A DNA stretch of 64,000 nucleotides from Euryarchaeota archaeon UBA24. GTDB taxonomy: Archaea > Halobacteriota > Halobacteria > Halobacteriales > Hikarchaeaceae. Made by a program: the position numbers and the translations under genes. Of this stretch, positions 17,019 through 25,175 are shown piece after piece (position 1 is the stretch's first letter; every line of letters begins with the position of its first letter). The DNA is taken from assembly GCA_002503845.1 (NCBI GenBank), contig DASO01000014.1:54809-118808 (forward strand), read 5' to 3'. The notes under the pieces are model-generated. The model was not told the DNA's origin, did no database searches, and saw only the letters and a program-made list of their open reading frames with translations.

Positions 17019-17951
17019 ATGAAGAGGCAGGAATTACCGGACGTACAGGCTACAAAACCTGAAATAGAAGTGGGGCTGAATAGAGTGGGCGTTAAAGGGG
17101 TTAAGAAACTCATAGAGATAGAAAGGGGCGGAGACAGACCATATGTATTGATGGCCACATTCGAGGCTTTGGTAGACCTACCAGGATTTAGAAAAGGGGC
17201 AGATATGAGTCGCAATATGGAAGTAATAGATGAGATACTTGAAATCGCGATTCAAAAGAGAACACTGAGGATTGAAGATATATGCAAAGTGGCTGCAGAT
17301 TTATTGCTTGATAAACACACGTACACGACTCGTGCAGAAGTGAGTATGGAGGCCGAATTTGCCATTCGAGAAGAAACCCCAATGACTAAAAAGAGAACTC
17401 AGAATACTGCAATTATAATTGCAAAAGCGGTTTCTGAAGAGGAGAAAGGATATGAAGAAATTGGAGCGGTAGTGACAGGTATCACTGTGTGCCCATGTTC
17501 TCAAGAAATGATGTCCAGAAGGGCGAGAGAGAAGCTATCCAGTTTGGGACTGGGGGAAAAAGAAGTTGAGGAATTTTTAGAAGAAGTACCACAAGCTGGA
17601 CACTCGCAAAGGGGGCATGCGACTCTCAAAATGGAGAGTAAAGATTCATCGAAAATAGATGTGATTGATCTAATCGAAGTGGCACGGGATAGTATGAGTG
17701 CAAAGATTTTTAATTTGGCTAAAAGACCGGACGAAGACTATATGACATATCACGCACATCTCAATGCTAAATTTGTAGAGGATTGTGTGCGCAATATGGC
17801 AAAGAAAGTGGTTGATAAATTTGAGCATCTGGATGATGAAGTGATTGTTACGATGAATCAATCTAATGATGAATCCATACACCAGCATGATGCCTATGCA
17901 GAAAGAATTGCGACAATGGGGAGTTTGCGGGGGGAAATCAAAAAAACATAA
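17019..17951 (+). CDS. mptA: GTP cyclohydrolase MptA (FolE2 / type IB family)
   Basis: Converts GTP to a dihydroneopterin phosphate, the entry point for pterin cofactors and, in archaea including Haloferax, for 7-deazaguanine (archaeosine) synthesis. 310 residues fits the family. Recognisable blocks are LPDVQATKPEI at the start, FRKGADMSRNME (about residues 56-68), TVCPCSQEMM with the metal-binding Cys (about 163) and AGHSQRGHA (about 196). It is third in the amidohydrolase-Rieske-mptA-fxsA run, with two bases before fxsA. Confidence 0.93.
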   Translation: MKRQELPDVQATKPEIEVGLNRVGVKGVKKLIEIERGGDRPYVLMATFEALVDLPGFRKGADMSRNMEVIDEILEIAIQKRTLRIEDICKVAADLLLDKHTYTTRAEVSMEAEFAIREETPMTKKRTQNTAIIIAKAVSEEEKGYEEIGAVVTGITVCPCSQEMMSRRAREKLSSLGLGEKEVEEFLEEVPQAGHSQRGHATLKMESKDSSKIDVIDLIEVARDSMSAKIFNLAKRPDEDYMTYHAHLNAKFVEDCVRNMAKKVVDKFEHLDDEVIVTMNQSNDESIHQHDAYAERIATMGSLRGEIKKT

Positions 17952-17953
17952 CT

Positions 17954-18382
17954 ATGGTAAGATATCGGTGGGTCATGTTATTATTAGTACCTTTGGTAGA
18001 TATTTTTTTGTTAATCCGAGTGGCAGAAATGGTCGGCTTACTTGTAACGGCATCTGTTGTAATTATAACTGCATTTATAGGATTATTACTGGTTCGATCG
18101 GAAGGCACATATACAATACAGAAATTGCTCGGAAAGTTGGAAACTCGAGAGAGCCCAACTGATCAGATTATAGATGGAATTCTCATCATAGTGGCTGGAG
18201 TGTGTCTATTGACCCCAGGGTTGGTGACAGATTTAATAGGATTTATACTAGTATTGCCACCAACGAGATATCCAATACGTCTGGGAATTAAGGGAAGAGT
18301 GGAACGGATGGTTCAAAACAAATCTTCGTTTGGAGATAATATTTATATAATTAAAAAAGGAGAAAGAAAGGATCAGTATTAG
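17954..18382 (+). CDS. fxsA: FxsA family membrane protein
   Basis: Small membrane protein of the FxsA family, 142 residues, with about three hydrophobic segments (residues 7-25, 28-46, 75-103). The family core is visible as PLVDIFLL near the start, LLVRSEG with the conserved Arg, and LTPGLVTDLIGF. In Escherichia coli FxsA relieves phage exclusion; the archaeal role is unknown. It is the last gene of its operon, separated from tRNA-Ile by 63 bases. Confidence 0.85.
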   Translation: MVRYRWVMLLLVPLVDIFLLIRVAEMVGLLVTASVVIITAFIGLLLVRSEGTYTIQKLLGKLETRESPTDQIIDGILIIVAGVCLLTPGLVTDLIGFILVLPPTRYPIRLGIKGRVERMVQNKSSFGDNIYIIKKGERKDQY

Positions 18383-18445
18383 CTGAATGGAGAAGATAAA
18401 CTTTTAGCATGTTGACCCCCATCTCGAAACAGTAGATAGGTTTCG

Positions 18446-18519
18446 GGGCCCATAGCTTAACCAGGTAGAGCGCCACTCTGATAAGGTGGAGGTTCTCGGT
18501 TCAAATCCGAGTGGGCCCA
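18446..18519 (+). tRNA. tRNA-Ile (GAT)
   Basis: Cloverleaf of 74 bases with acceptor stem GGGCCCA/TGGGCCC, anticodon arm CCACT-CTGATAA-GGTGG (anticodon GAT) and T arm CTCGG-TTCAAAT-CCGAG. Discriminator A; CCA is not encoded and there is no intron. All acceptor pairs are canonical. It lies between fxsA and a small gene remnant. Confidence 0.95.
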
Positions 18520-18532
18520 TTGTTTTTGTTCT
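18520..18532 (+). terminator. T-rich terminator after tRNA-Ile
   Basis: TTGTTTTTGTTCT directly follows the mature tRNA 3' end. A T-rich run is the usual archaeal termination signal for tRNA genes. Confidence 0.4.
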
Positions 18533-18573
18533 AAATAAAAGGGTTAAGAAAATAGATCGATACAGAGGTTATA

Positions 18574-18696
18574 GTATGGGATTTGGCAGATTCAGGATCG
18601 GCGAGTATAGAAGGACGCAGAGAGATTCGGAATGACATTGAAACGCGTGTGCAGAAGTTATTTGACAGCATGGAAGAAATAGGCATACATGGATGA
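18574..18696 (+). pseudogene. C-terminal remnant resembling low-molecular-weight protein phosphatase
   Basis: An open frame of about 40 codons reads VWDLADSG, then SIEGRREIRNDIE, then RVQKLFDSMEE, and stops at a TGA (18694-18696) overlapping the msrB start. The pattern (acidic D-x-A-D motif followed by an R-x-I-R-x-x-I-E helix) resembles the C-terminal end of low-molecular-weight tyrosine phosphatase/ArsC-like proteins. The family's N-terminal CX5R phosphate loop is absent: the frame closes with a TAG at 18553, 53 bases upstream of which tRNA-Ile lies. No ATG or GTG starts it; TTG at 18583 is possible. I read it as a truncated gene, with a true short protein as the alternative. Confidence 0.4.
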
Positions 18697-19084
18697 AAAA
18701 GGTGTTAAAAAAAATTTATCTAACGAAGAGTGGAAAGAAATTTTAACGAAGGAACAGTATCACATTTTAAGAGAAAAGGGAACCGAAGCTCCATTTAGTG
18801 GAGCACATCTGAAAACAGAAGGAGAAGGTATATTTACATGTGCCGGGTGTGGATCGAAGTTGTTCGATTCGTCGGAAAAATTTAAATCGGGTACAGGATG
18901 GCCAAGTTTTATGGATGCTATTGTAGGAAGTGTAAATTTGTGTTCAGATTTGAGCCATGGTATGAATAGAACAGAGGTCACTTGTTCAAATTGTGGAGGG
19001 CACCTAGGACACGTATTTGATGATGGTCCAAAACCGACAGGTAAGCGGTACTGCATCAATTCGTTGTCATTGGATTTTGAATAA
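18689..19084 (+). CDS. msrB: Peptide-methionine (R)-S-oxide reductase
   Basis: Repairs the R-epimer of methionine sulfoxide in proteins. 131 residues, all needed elements present: two zinc CxxC pairs (C51/C54 and C99/C102), the GTGWPSF substrate loop (residues 68-74) and the catalytic Cys in RYCINS (C122). The start overlaps the stop of the upstream remnant. No msrA is adjacent. Confidence 0.95.
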   Translation: MDEKGVKKNLSNEEWKEILTKEQYHILREKGTEAPFSGAHLKTEGEGIFTCAGCGSKLFDSSEKFKSGTGWPSFMDAIVGSVNLCSDLSHGMNRTEVTCSNCGGHLGHVFDDGPKPTGKRYCINSLSLDFE

Positions 19085-19151
19085 CATTTTTGAGGAAATG
19101 GAAGCACAAAGTAACGGAAAGTTAAAGAGTGGCAACGAAGGATAGGATGTA

Positions 19152-19412
19152 ATGAGTATATTGGTACCAATGCCACTACTAGACGACTTTCTTGTCAATT
19201 ATAATCTTGGCCAGGTGATATTGGCCATGTTCATCCTATCACTCCCAGTTGGGTTTGTCTTTGGATCTAGAAAAATAACGGGGATAAATGTGAGTATATT
19301 TGGGTTATTGCTAACACTTGCCCCGTCATTGGGGGGAGGGGATGTTTACTTTGGATATTTGGGGATTATTTTACTCGTGTTGGGGCCGATGATATATTCG
19401 ATCGCGAAATGA
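19152..19412 (+). CDS. Small hypothetical membrane protein
   Basis: Unrecognised 86-residue protein with three hydrophobic stretches at about residues 16-37, 43-57 and 64-84, hence probably a small integral membrane protein. The loop SLGGGD is the only polar break in the second half. It lies on the same strand between msrB and the cyclophilin gene, 64 bases from the preferred cyclophilin start. No function suggested. Confidence 0.6.
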   Translation: MSILVPMPLLDDFLVNYNLGQVILAMFILSLPVGFVFGSRKITGINVSIFGLLLTLAPSLGGGDVYFGYLGIILLVLGPMIYSIAK

Positions 19413-19476
19413 CAAACATATTCGAGTAAGAATTTCTTAAGATTAATTTTATTTGGCGAACATTGACATAGTAGAA

Positions 19477-20097
19477 ATGCAAAGACGATTGTTTCTCTCG
19501 AAGGTATTGATGATCCCAATGGCACTAGTGGGTTGTATAGAGTCACAACAGGAGGGAGATGAATCAGAGGACAAAAGCGAACGTATTTTAGATCAGGAGG
19601 GGGGAGATAAGAGTATGGCAACAGAGGCTGTGTTACATACGACAAAGGGTGATATTAAGATAAAATTATTTGAGGATAAAGTCCCAAACACTGTTAAAAG
19701 TTTTAAGAAATTGGCAGGGATGGGGTTTTATGAGGATATTCAATTTCATAGAATAATTGCGAATTTTATGATCCAAACGGGATGCCCCTATGGGAATGGA
19801 ACAGGAGGGCCATCGAATCTGGGGATTGAAGGGTATCCATTTGCCGACGAGTTCCATGAAGATCTAACACATCATAAAGAAGGAATGGTAAGTATGGCGA
19901 ACAGTGGACCGAATACGAATGGGTCTCAATTTTTTATAACCCTAGTTCCGTGCGAATGGCTCGATGGAAAGCATGCGGTGTTTGGAGAAGTAGTAGAAGG
20001 AATCGAAGTACTTAGAGAGATTGGAGGGGTAGACACAGATCCACAAGATAGGCCTCTAGAAGAGATAGTATTGAAAGACGTGACAACATTTGGCTAA
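19477..20097 (+). CDS. Cyclophilin-type peptidyl-prolyl cis-trans isomerase with lipoprotein signal
   Basis: Proline isomerase of the cyclophilin family; the enzyme domain runs from about residue 45 to 206 with FHRIIANFMIQTGC, GTGGPS, SMANSGPNTNGSQFF and the C-terminal HAVFGEV. From the ATG at 19477 the N terminus reads QRRLFLSK, then a hydrophobic core, then LVGC at residues 17-20. This is a Tat-like twin-arginine motif plus lipobox and predicts a lipoprotein anchored outside the membrane. A Glu/Asp/Lys-rich linker follows. An internal ATG at 19615, with a strong ribosome binding site, would give a cytoplasmic enzyme. Confidence 0.88.
   Translation: MQRRLFLSKVLMIPMALVGCIESQQEGDESEDKSERILDQEGGDKSMATEAVLHTTKGDIKIKLFEDKVPNTVKSFKKLAGMGFYEDIQFHRIIANFMIQTGCPYGNGTGGPSNLGIEGYPFADEFHEDLTHHKEGMVSMANSGPNTNGSQFFITLVPCEWLDGKHAVFGEVVEGIEVLREIGGVDTDPQDRPLEEIVLKDVTTFG
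19595..19608 (+). promoter_or_regulatory. Internal ribosome binding site inside the cyclophilin gene
   Basis: AGGAGGGGGGAGAT ends six bases before an in-frame ATG (19615-19617). That ATG opens MATEAVLHTTKG exactly at the start of the cyclophilin domain. It is the strongest Shine-Dalgarno-like sequence I notice near this gene and could drive a signal-free isoform. Confidence 0.5.
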
Positions 20098-20136
20098 CGA
20101 AAGTCATTTTTCTGGTAGAGAGTAAAGATATAAAGG

Positions 20137-20220
20137 GGAGGATAGCCAAGCCAGGCCAAAGGCGTCGGACTTAAGATCCGATCTCGTAGGAGTCCGCGGG
20201 TTCAAATCCTGCTCCTCCCA
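20137..20220 (+). tRNA. tRNA-Leu (TAA)
   Basis: Class-II tRNA of 84 bases with a variable arm (about TCTCGTAGGAGT). Acceptor GGGAGGA/TCCTCCC, anticodon arm TCGGA-CTTAAGA-TCCGA (anticodon TAA), T arm GCGGG-TTCAAAT-CCTGC with one G-T pair, discriminator A. It follows the cyclophilin stop by 39 bases, and the next base (20221) is the end of the convergent UbiD gene. Confidence 0.94.
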
Positions 20221-21681
20221 CTATTGCAAATTGTCGAAGAGGCCAGGGAATTTTTTAGAAACTTTCTCGCGTAATTCAGGACTGACCCGGACAACTTCGG
20301 GATATTCATCACGGGCTTCATATAATTTCGTGGCGTCGATAACGACCCTAGCGTTATAGTATCCTTTTTCAGGAGATCCTCTACCACCTGGGTAAATGTA
20401 ATCATAAGGAATAGGATCGTAACTGGCTCCCAGGGTGTAGTCTTCTATATGAATATCCCGGGGTGGGTGGACGCGAGTTCCAAGGGCCCAGATGACATCT
20501 GATTGGTCGAAAACGTCGACGTCTTCGTCGACAACGATGATGTATTTTCCCAAGAATACGTTCTGGGGCATTTGACTGACTAATTGGCCTACTTGTTTTG
20601 CATGGCCCGCGTACTCTTGTTTTATCGAGACTACGACCCATAGTCGGGTTGCTCCAGCGGGGTCGCACCAGACATCTTTGATGCCAGGTACACCCAACTC
20701 CTCGAGGGCGTTTGCTATGTTTGCGGCTCGAATTGGACACCTGAAATAAGTTTCTTCTGCAGGGGGTTTAGCAGAGGGAGAACCAGTCAAAATAGGATTA
20801 TTTCGGTGGTAAATTTTCTCTACATCAACTACCATTTCTTCTTTTTCACCCCCTGCATAATAACCAAGAAATTCTCCATAAGGGCCTTCTAACCTGGTTT
20901 TATTAGGAGGGATATGACCCTCAAGTACTATTTCGGCGTTCGCAGGGATTGGAAGTCCAGTTAATTGGCTCTGTATAACTTCGACTGGTTTTCCACGCCA
21001 CCACCCCACAAAATCATACTCACAGACACCATGGGGTATTTCGACAGATGATGCCCAATATAACTCGGGATTGACACCGCAAACAATTGCGACTGGGCAC
21101 GGTTCACCACGATCGTGGTATTTTTCCATGTGTTCCCGGCCATGTTTACCACGAGAAGCCAGCATCCCTACCTCGTTTTTGGTGTGAATCATAGAACGAT
21201 AGGTACCTACATTTACCCAGCCGGTGTCAGGGTCCTGAGTGATCACAAGATCGGCAGTTCCTATGTATTTTCCACCGTCTTTTTCATGCCATAATGGAGA
21301 GGGAAAGATGGTTACATCTACATCTTTTCCTTCTTGAATGTTTTCCAAAATAGGACCATTTTTGACTATTTTTGATGGAATTCCACCCCGAGTTTTTAGT
21401 TTGTTCTGAATTCCTTTTGTGGTTTCTTTTAAAGTGTATTTTGGATCAAATCCAAATGTCAATGCAATTCGAGAGGGGGAGCTAAGTATACAAGAAAGTA
21501 CCCGGTAACCTGAAGGATATCCAGGGATGTTATCGAACAATACTGCTTCAGATCCAGGGTTGCTCTGATATACATCACTAATCGCACCGATATCCTCGTC
21601 AATATTTGCACCAGAGACCTTCTTTAGATCGCCTAATGCGTCTACAGCGTCGATCCACTCTCGTAAATCCGAAAATGCCAT
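20221..21681 (-). CDS. UbiD family decarboxylase
   Basis: Prenylated-FMN-dependent (de)carboxylase, 486 residues from the ATG at 21681 (MAFSDLREW); a longer frame to 21738 has no family support. Family landmarks are LEGPYGEFLGYYAGG (about residues 262-276), the adjacent metal/prFMN region and a C-terminal ARVVIDAT. Substrates across the family range from 4-hydroxybenzoate derivatives to phenylphosphate and anhydromevalonate phosphate; none can be chosen here. The UbiX prenyltransferase needed for the cofactor is not in this window. The gene ends flush against tRNA-Leu. Confidence 0.88.
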   Translation of the reverse strand: MAFSDLREWIDAVDALGDLKKVSGANIDEDIGAISDVYQSNPGSEAVLFDNIPGYPSGYRVLSCILSSPSRIALTFGFDPKYTLKETTKGIQNKLKTRGGIPSKIVKNGPILENIQEGKDVDVTIFPSPLWHEKDGGKYIGTADLVITQDPDTGWVNVGTYRSMIHTKNEVGMLASRGKHGREHMEKYHDRGEPCPVAIVCGVNPELYWASSVEIPHGVCEYDFVGWWRGKPVEVIQSQLTGLPIPANAEIVLEGHIPPNKTRLEGPYGEFLGYYAGGEKEEMVVDVEKIYHRNNPILTGSPSAKPPAEETYFRCPIRAANIANALEELGVPGIKDVWCDPAGATRLWVVVSIKQEYAGHAKQVGQLVSQMPQNVFLGKYIIVVDEDVDVFDQSDVIWALGTRVHPPRDIHIEDYTLGASYDPIPYDYIYPGGRGSPEKGYYNARVVIDATKLYEARDEYPEVVRVSPELREKVSKKFPGLFDNLQ

Positions 21682-21782
21682 GGTGTTTCTGAAGCAGTTT
21701 GGGAAAATATCAATTATGATTTGCACAGTGGGAAACAAAGAGCAAAGCTCTTTTTCGGTACGTTTAGTAAGTAGCGTGTAGA

Positions 21783-22868
21783 ATGGCGCTTCTTATAGAC
21801 AATGAAACTGCTGAAAAAGTTTTGAATATTGCGGATGCTGTGGAAGTGATGGAAAATGCATTTATTCAATTGGGTAGAGGAGATGCAGCATTTCAACCTA
21901 GAACGGACGTTCTTTCACCGGTTGAAGGGAGGGGTGAATTGGATTATTATTGGTGGCACTCGCTCATCGGCGCGATTTTAGATCCTCCAAGACTTGCCTT
22001 TCGTTTTGTATCAGATGTATACAGTTGGAGGAGAGATAAGGACGGTAAACTGAGAGAGATACAGTATAATGTAGAAGAGGGAAAATCAATGGGTTTTGTT
22101 TTACTTTTTGATTCTACGAGTGGGGAAATACTAGGGTTATTAAATGATGAAGCGCTGCAACATGCGAGAGTTGGTGCTACAGCGGGTGTTGCTTGTAAAT
22201 ACCTCTCTAGAAAAGATGCAGATACTGTTGGAATAATTGGCTCGGGTGGCATGGCAAAAGTATATCTCGAATCGTTTTCTGCCGTTAGAGGGTTGGATCA
22301 AGTGAAGGTATATTCACCTACAGTTAGTCACAGGGAAGAGTTTGCAAACGAAATGAGTGCTCTATTGGAGATAGATGTTACACCAGTTTCTTCACCGGAA
22401 AAAGCAGTGAAAAATGCAGATATTGTAGCAACGTGTACAAACGCTGGTGCCCCGGTATTTCCGGAGAATTGTGTTTCAGAGGGGATGTTTTTAGTTGATA
22501 CTAAAAGTAATGAGGTATCTTCCAATTCCGAGTCCATGTTTGACAAGATCATAGGGACAACACGGGAAGCATATCTTGCGTCGGAAGATTACGTAGTTGG
22601 GCAGAAAAATCTACTTGAAAAACACAAAAATCTTCATGGTAAAAGGGGGTTCGAGATGAAAGATTATGATACCCTAAGTGAAATAATCCAAGATCCATCA
22701 AAGGGGAGAAATGGAGAGGGAGAATCTATTTATTGCAATAATCGATCTACTGGCATCCAATTTGCGGCAATTTGTGATCTAGTTCATCGTCGTAGTGTAG
22801 AAGAAGGACTTGGAATTGGAATTCCTAGTGATTGGTTCCAACAAGATCTAGATCGATCGTACTCATAG
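21783..22868 (+). CDS. Ornithine cyclodeaminase / mu-crystallin family NAD(P)-dependent enzyme
   Basis: 361 residues of the OCD/mu-crystallin family, whose members include ornithine cyclodeaminase, archaeal alanine dehydrogenase and imine reductases. The dinucleotide motif VGIIGSGGMA lies at about residues 147-156, preceded by the typical LNDEALQHARVGATAGVA substrate segment (about 119-136, with the conserved Arg). An insertion near residues 75-100 makes it longer than the usual 320-330. Divergent from ubiD. Substrate unknown. Confidence 0.82.
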   Translation: MALLIDNETAEKVLNIADAVEVMENAFIQLGRGDAAFQPRTDVLSPVEGRGELDYYWWHSLIGAILDPPRLAFRFVSDVYSWRRDKDGKLREIQYNVEEGKSMGFVLLFDSTSGEILGLLNDEALQHARVGATAGVACKYLSRKDADTVGIIGSGGMAKVYLESFSAVRGLDQVKVYSPTVSHREEFANEMSALLEIDVTPVSSPEKAVKNADIVATCTNAGAPVFPENCVSEGMFLVDTKSNEVSSNSESMFDKIIGTTREAYLASEDYVVGQKNLLEKHKNLHGKRGFEMKDYDTLSEIIQDPSKGRNGEGESIYCNNRSTGIQFAAICDLVHRRSVEEGLGIGIPSDWFQQDLDRSYS

Positions 22869-22902
22869 AATCGTGTGCCACGAGCACAACTATTTAATGA
22901 TA

Positions 22903-23325
22903 TTAAGGACGTTCGACCAATTCAATTATATTCCCGTCTGGGTCGCGTAGATTGGCAATTTTAGCCCCACTATCTACAGGAAGTGGAGAACTTATGAATT
23001 CAATATCGCCAGAAAGTGTAGAATACCAATCATCTATGTTCTCGATTTGAAAGCACAAATGTGCCAATCCGACATCGTGTATAGATGAAGAAGGATTTAC
23101 ATTAGTGTTTGGAGGACTAGAATATTCTTTCAATTCAAGGGAAATGCCGTCGTTTTCGAGGAAGGCTATTTGAGCATTGACACCGTTTAAACCAAGAAGG
23201 CCATCTTGTGAATCGCTGGCTTTGAATCGTTTTCGTTCCGAAAATCCAAAGTGAGTACAGTAGAAATTAAGAGACAGTTCTATGTCGGATACATTTAATC
23301 CGATATGATCGAGAATTGCGGTCAT
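22903..23325 (-). CDS. VOC / glyoxalase superfamily protein
   Basis: Vicinal-oxygen-chelate fold protein of 140 residues with two beta-alpha-beta repeats. It opens LDHIGLNVSDIELSL, giving the first metal His, has AHLCFQIEN in the middle for the second, and ends LRDPDGNIIEL with the last Glu. This ligand set suits a glyoxalase I, methylmalonyl-CoA epimerase or dioxygenase-like enzyme. It is 37 bases downstream of tmk on the same strand. Confidence 0.82.
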   Translation of the reverse strand: MTAILDHIGLNVSDIELSLNFYCTHFGFSERKRFKASDSQDGLLGLNGVNAQIAFLENDGISLELKEYSSPPNTNVNPSSSIHDVGLAHLCFQIENIDDWYSTLSGDIEFISSPLPVDSGAKIANLRDPDGNIIELVERP

Positions 23326-23362
23326 AAATGAAGAGAGAAGATATTAGATTTTAAACTTATCT

Positions 23363-23941
23363 TTATAGTGAATTGGAGATACTTTTGATTGCTAGTTGGG
23401 CCATATCAGCAGGAGGAAGGGTAGCGTCGATTCGAACAAACCGGTCGGGATGTTTAGAGATAACTTGTTCATAGCTATCATGAACCTTTTTTAGGAAAGA
23501 AACTTGTTCAAATTTATTGGTAGATCCACTTCTTTTTGCCCCTAATTCAGGGGAGAGGTCAAAATAGAGGGTGAGATTAGGAAGTATGGTCCAGGGTTGA
23601 TGGATTTGTTCTATATAGGATAAAGGGTCTTTGAGAATGCCATCTAAAGAAGCAGATTGGTAAGCATACCGAGAGTCTATATAACGATCAGATATGACTA
23701 GTTTTCCATCAGTTAGTGCGGGGATAATAGTGGTTTGAAGGTGATAGGCATGATCTGCCATGTATAAGAATAATTCTGCTAGAGGGTCAGCAGTAGTTGT
23801 TTTGATTGATTTCTGTACTGCTTCTCCGTACCAGGAATCGGTCGGTTCTAGTGTGTAGACGGCATCGGGATAGACTTCTTGAAGAGCAGAAATTATAGTG
23901 GTTTTGCCACTTCCATCAATTCCTTCAAGAGTGACTAGCAT
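23363..23941 (-). CDS. tmk: Thymidylate kinase
   Basis: Phosphorylates dTMP to dTDP. 192 residues with the P-loop GIDGSGKT (residues 8-15), the DRY-type SDRYIDSRYAYQ segment (about 89-101) and the lid region after YFDLSPEL (about 133). This is the standard bacterial/archaeal Tmk architecture. Heads the small tmk-VOC unit and is divergent from the NDUFA9-like gene. Confidence 0.92.
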   Translation of the reverse strand: MLVTLEGIDGSGKTTIISALQEVYPDAVYTLEPTDSWYGEAVQKSIKTTTADPLAELFLYMADHAYHLQTTIIPALTDGKLVISDRYIDSRYAYQSASLDGILKDPLSYIEQIHQPWTILPNLTLYFDLSPELGAKRSGSTNKFEQVSFLKKVHDSYEQVISKHPDRFVRIDATLPPADMAQLAIKSISNSL

Positions 23942-24041
23942 GGTTTTGATTGATTCTGAAAAAGGTTAAATTTTGGGAAAGTGGAGAACGAGTTGGAAAG
24001 GTATTAATTATACCAGAATAGGAGGTATAAGTGAGTAAATA

Positions 24042-24968
24042 ATGAAAATTGTAGTTTTTGGCGGAACGGGTTTCATTGGGAAAGTATTATGTAATGAATT
24101 GGCTGGGAAAAATCAAGAAGTAATTTCTGTGGGAAAAAGAAAAAGCGGCCACGGGTTTACCCAAGGGTGGGGGTTCACAAGAATTCCTTTTACTCGTGGT
24201 ATTTTGCATCGTCAAGGTGATATAGAAGATTATGAATTTGTCGAAAAGTGTTTGAAAGGGGTAGATATAGTATACAATCTCGTAGCATTATCTCCGCTTT
24301 ATCAACCTATAGGGGGAAACAGAAAACATGATGAGATTCATAGAAGGGGAACAGAAAATATAGTCCGAGCAGCGGAGAAATGTGGAGTGAAAAGAATGAT
24401 TCACATGAGTGCGGTGGGGGCCAATTCAAATGCAGAAACGGCATATCTCCGTGCAAAGGGAAACGCGGAAAAGATAGTTAAAAAATCTAGTTTTGAGTGG
24501 TGTATTTTCCGCCCTTCTGTGGTATTTGGAGAAGGGGGAGAATTCATTTCGTTCATAAAGAAAATAGCACCACCATACATTACTCCACTACCAGGAGGGG
24601 GGAAGATGAGATTTGATCCTATTTGGGTGAAAGACTTGGTTGAAATTATGGTCAATTATACGAATTCAGATTTTAAGAGTGGGGAAATTTTTGAAATTGG
24701 TGGACCAGAAATTATGAGTATGGCAGAGATTACTAAAGCCATTCATTCATCGAAGGGCAGGCCGTGTGTGGTAGTTCCAATACCTATGGTTATGCAAAAG
24801 TATTTAATGGCAATTGCAGAGATAGTCCCTAGTATTTTACTTCCATTCGGTAATGACCAATACAAATCGCTCAAACTTGATCCTGTGACGAAGGGGAATG
24901 ATGTGGAAAAATTAGGAAAGTCAAAAAAGGAACTAATGACAATGCAAGCGTACTTGGCAGGAAAATAG
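24042..24968 (+). CDS. NAD(P)-binding atypical SDR, NDUFA9-like
   Basis: 308-residue Rossmann protein of the atypical SDR group that includes the complex I accessory subunit NDUFA9. Visible motifs are VFGGTGFIG (residues 5-13), GDIED for the adenine, and SAVGANSNAETAYLRAKGNAE where the YxxxK active site is modified to YLRAK (Y and K kept). A GGAGGT lies 15 bases before the ATG, and GTG-AGT-AAA-TAA between them ends in TAATG overlapping the start. A free-standing role in archaea is not established. Confidence 0.75.
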   Translation: MKIVVFGGTGFIGKVLCNELAGKNQEVISVGKRKSGHGFTQGWGFTRIPFTRGILHRQGDIEDYEFVEKCLKGVDIVYNLVALSPLYQPIGGNRKHDEIHRRGTENIVRAAEKCGVKRMIHMSAVGANSNAETAYLRAKGNAEKIVKKSSFEWCIFRPSVVFGEGGEFISFIKKIAPPYITPLPGGGKMRFDPIWVKDLVEIMVNYTNSDFKSGEIFEIGGPEIMSMAEITKAIHSSKGRPCVVVPIPMVMQKYLMAIAEIVPSILLPFGNDQYKSLKLDPVTKGNDVEKLGKSKKELMTMQAYLAGK

Positions 24969-25132
24969 ACTATAGAAGAATGAAAAAGTGATAGAGGGAA
25001 GCGTCAGACGTCTGTCATCCGTGAGGAGATTGGGAGGATCATAATTGTATTTTGAATCATATCGCAGCAACACGTTTTTGTACAAAGGGAATGGTGAAAT
25101 TGTGGAAGAATGAGCTACCAAAAGGTTTATTC

Positions 25133-25144
25133 AGATATATAAAG
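25133..25144 (+). promoter_or_regulatory. TATA element of the cetZ-cofC-cofG operon
   Basis: AGATATATAAAG, preceded by the purine-rich ACCAAAAGG (BRE-like), would place transcription start near 25165, about 10 bases before the cetZ ATG. A perfect palindrome CAGACGTCTG lies upstream at 25005-25014 in the same 207-base gap; whether it is an operator is unknown. Confidence 0.55.
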
Positions 25145-25175
25145 TGATTTGTTGTCACGGAGACTAAGCCTAGAT

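Noticed and set aside
24031..24045. Three-codon leader GTG-AGT-AAA-TAA overlapping the NDUFA9-like start
   Set aside because: It has a good GGAGGT before it, but a frame this short is easily chance; noted only in the gene entry.
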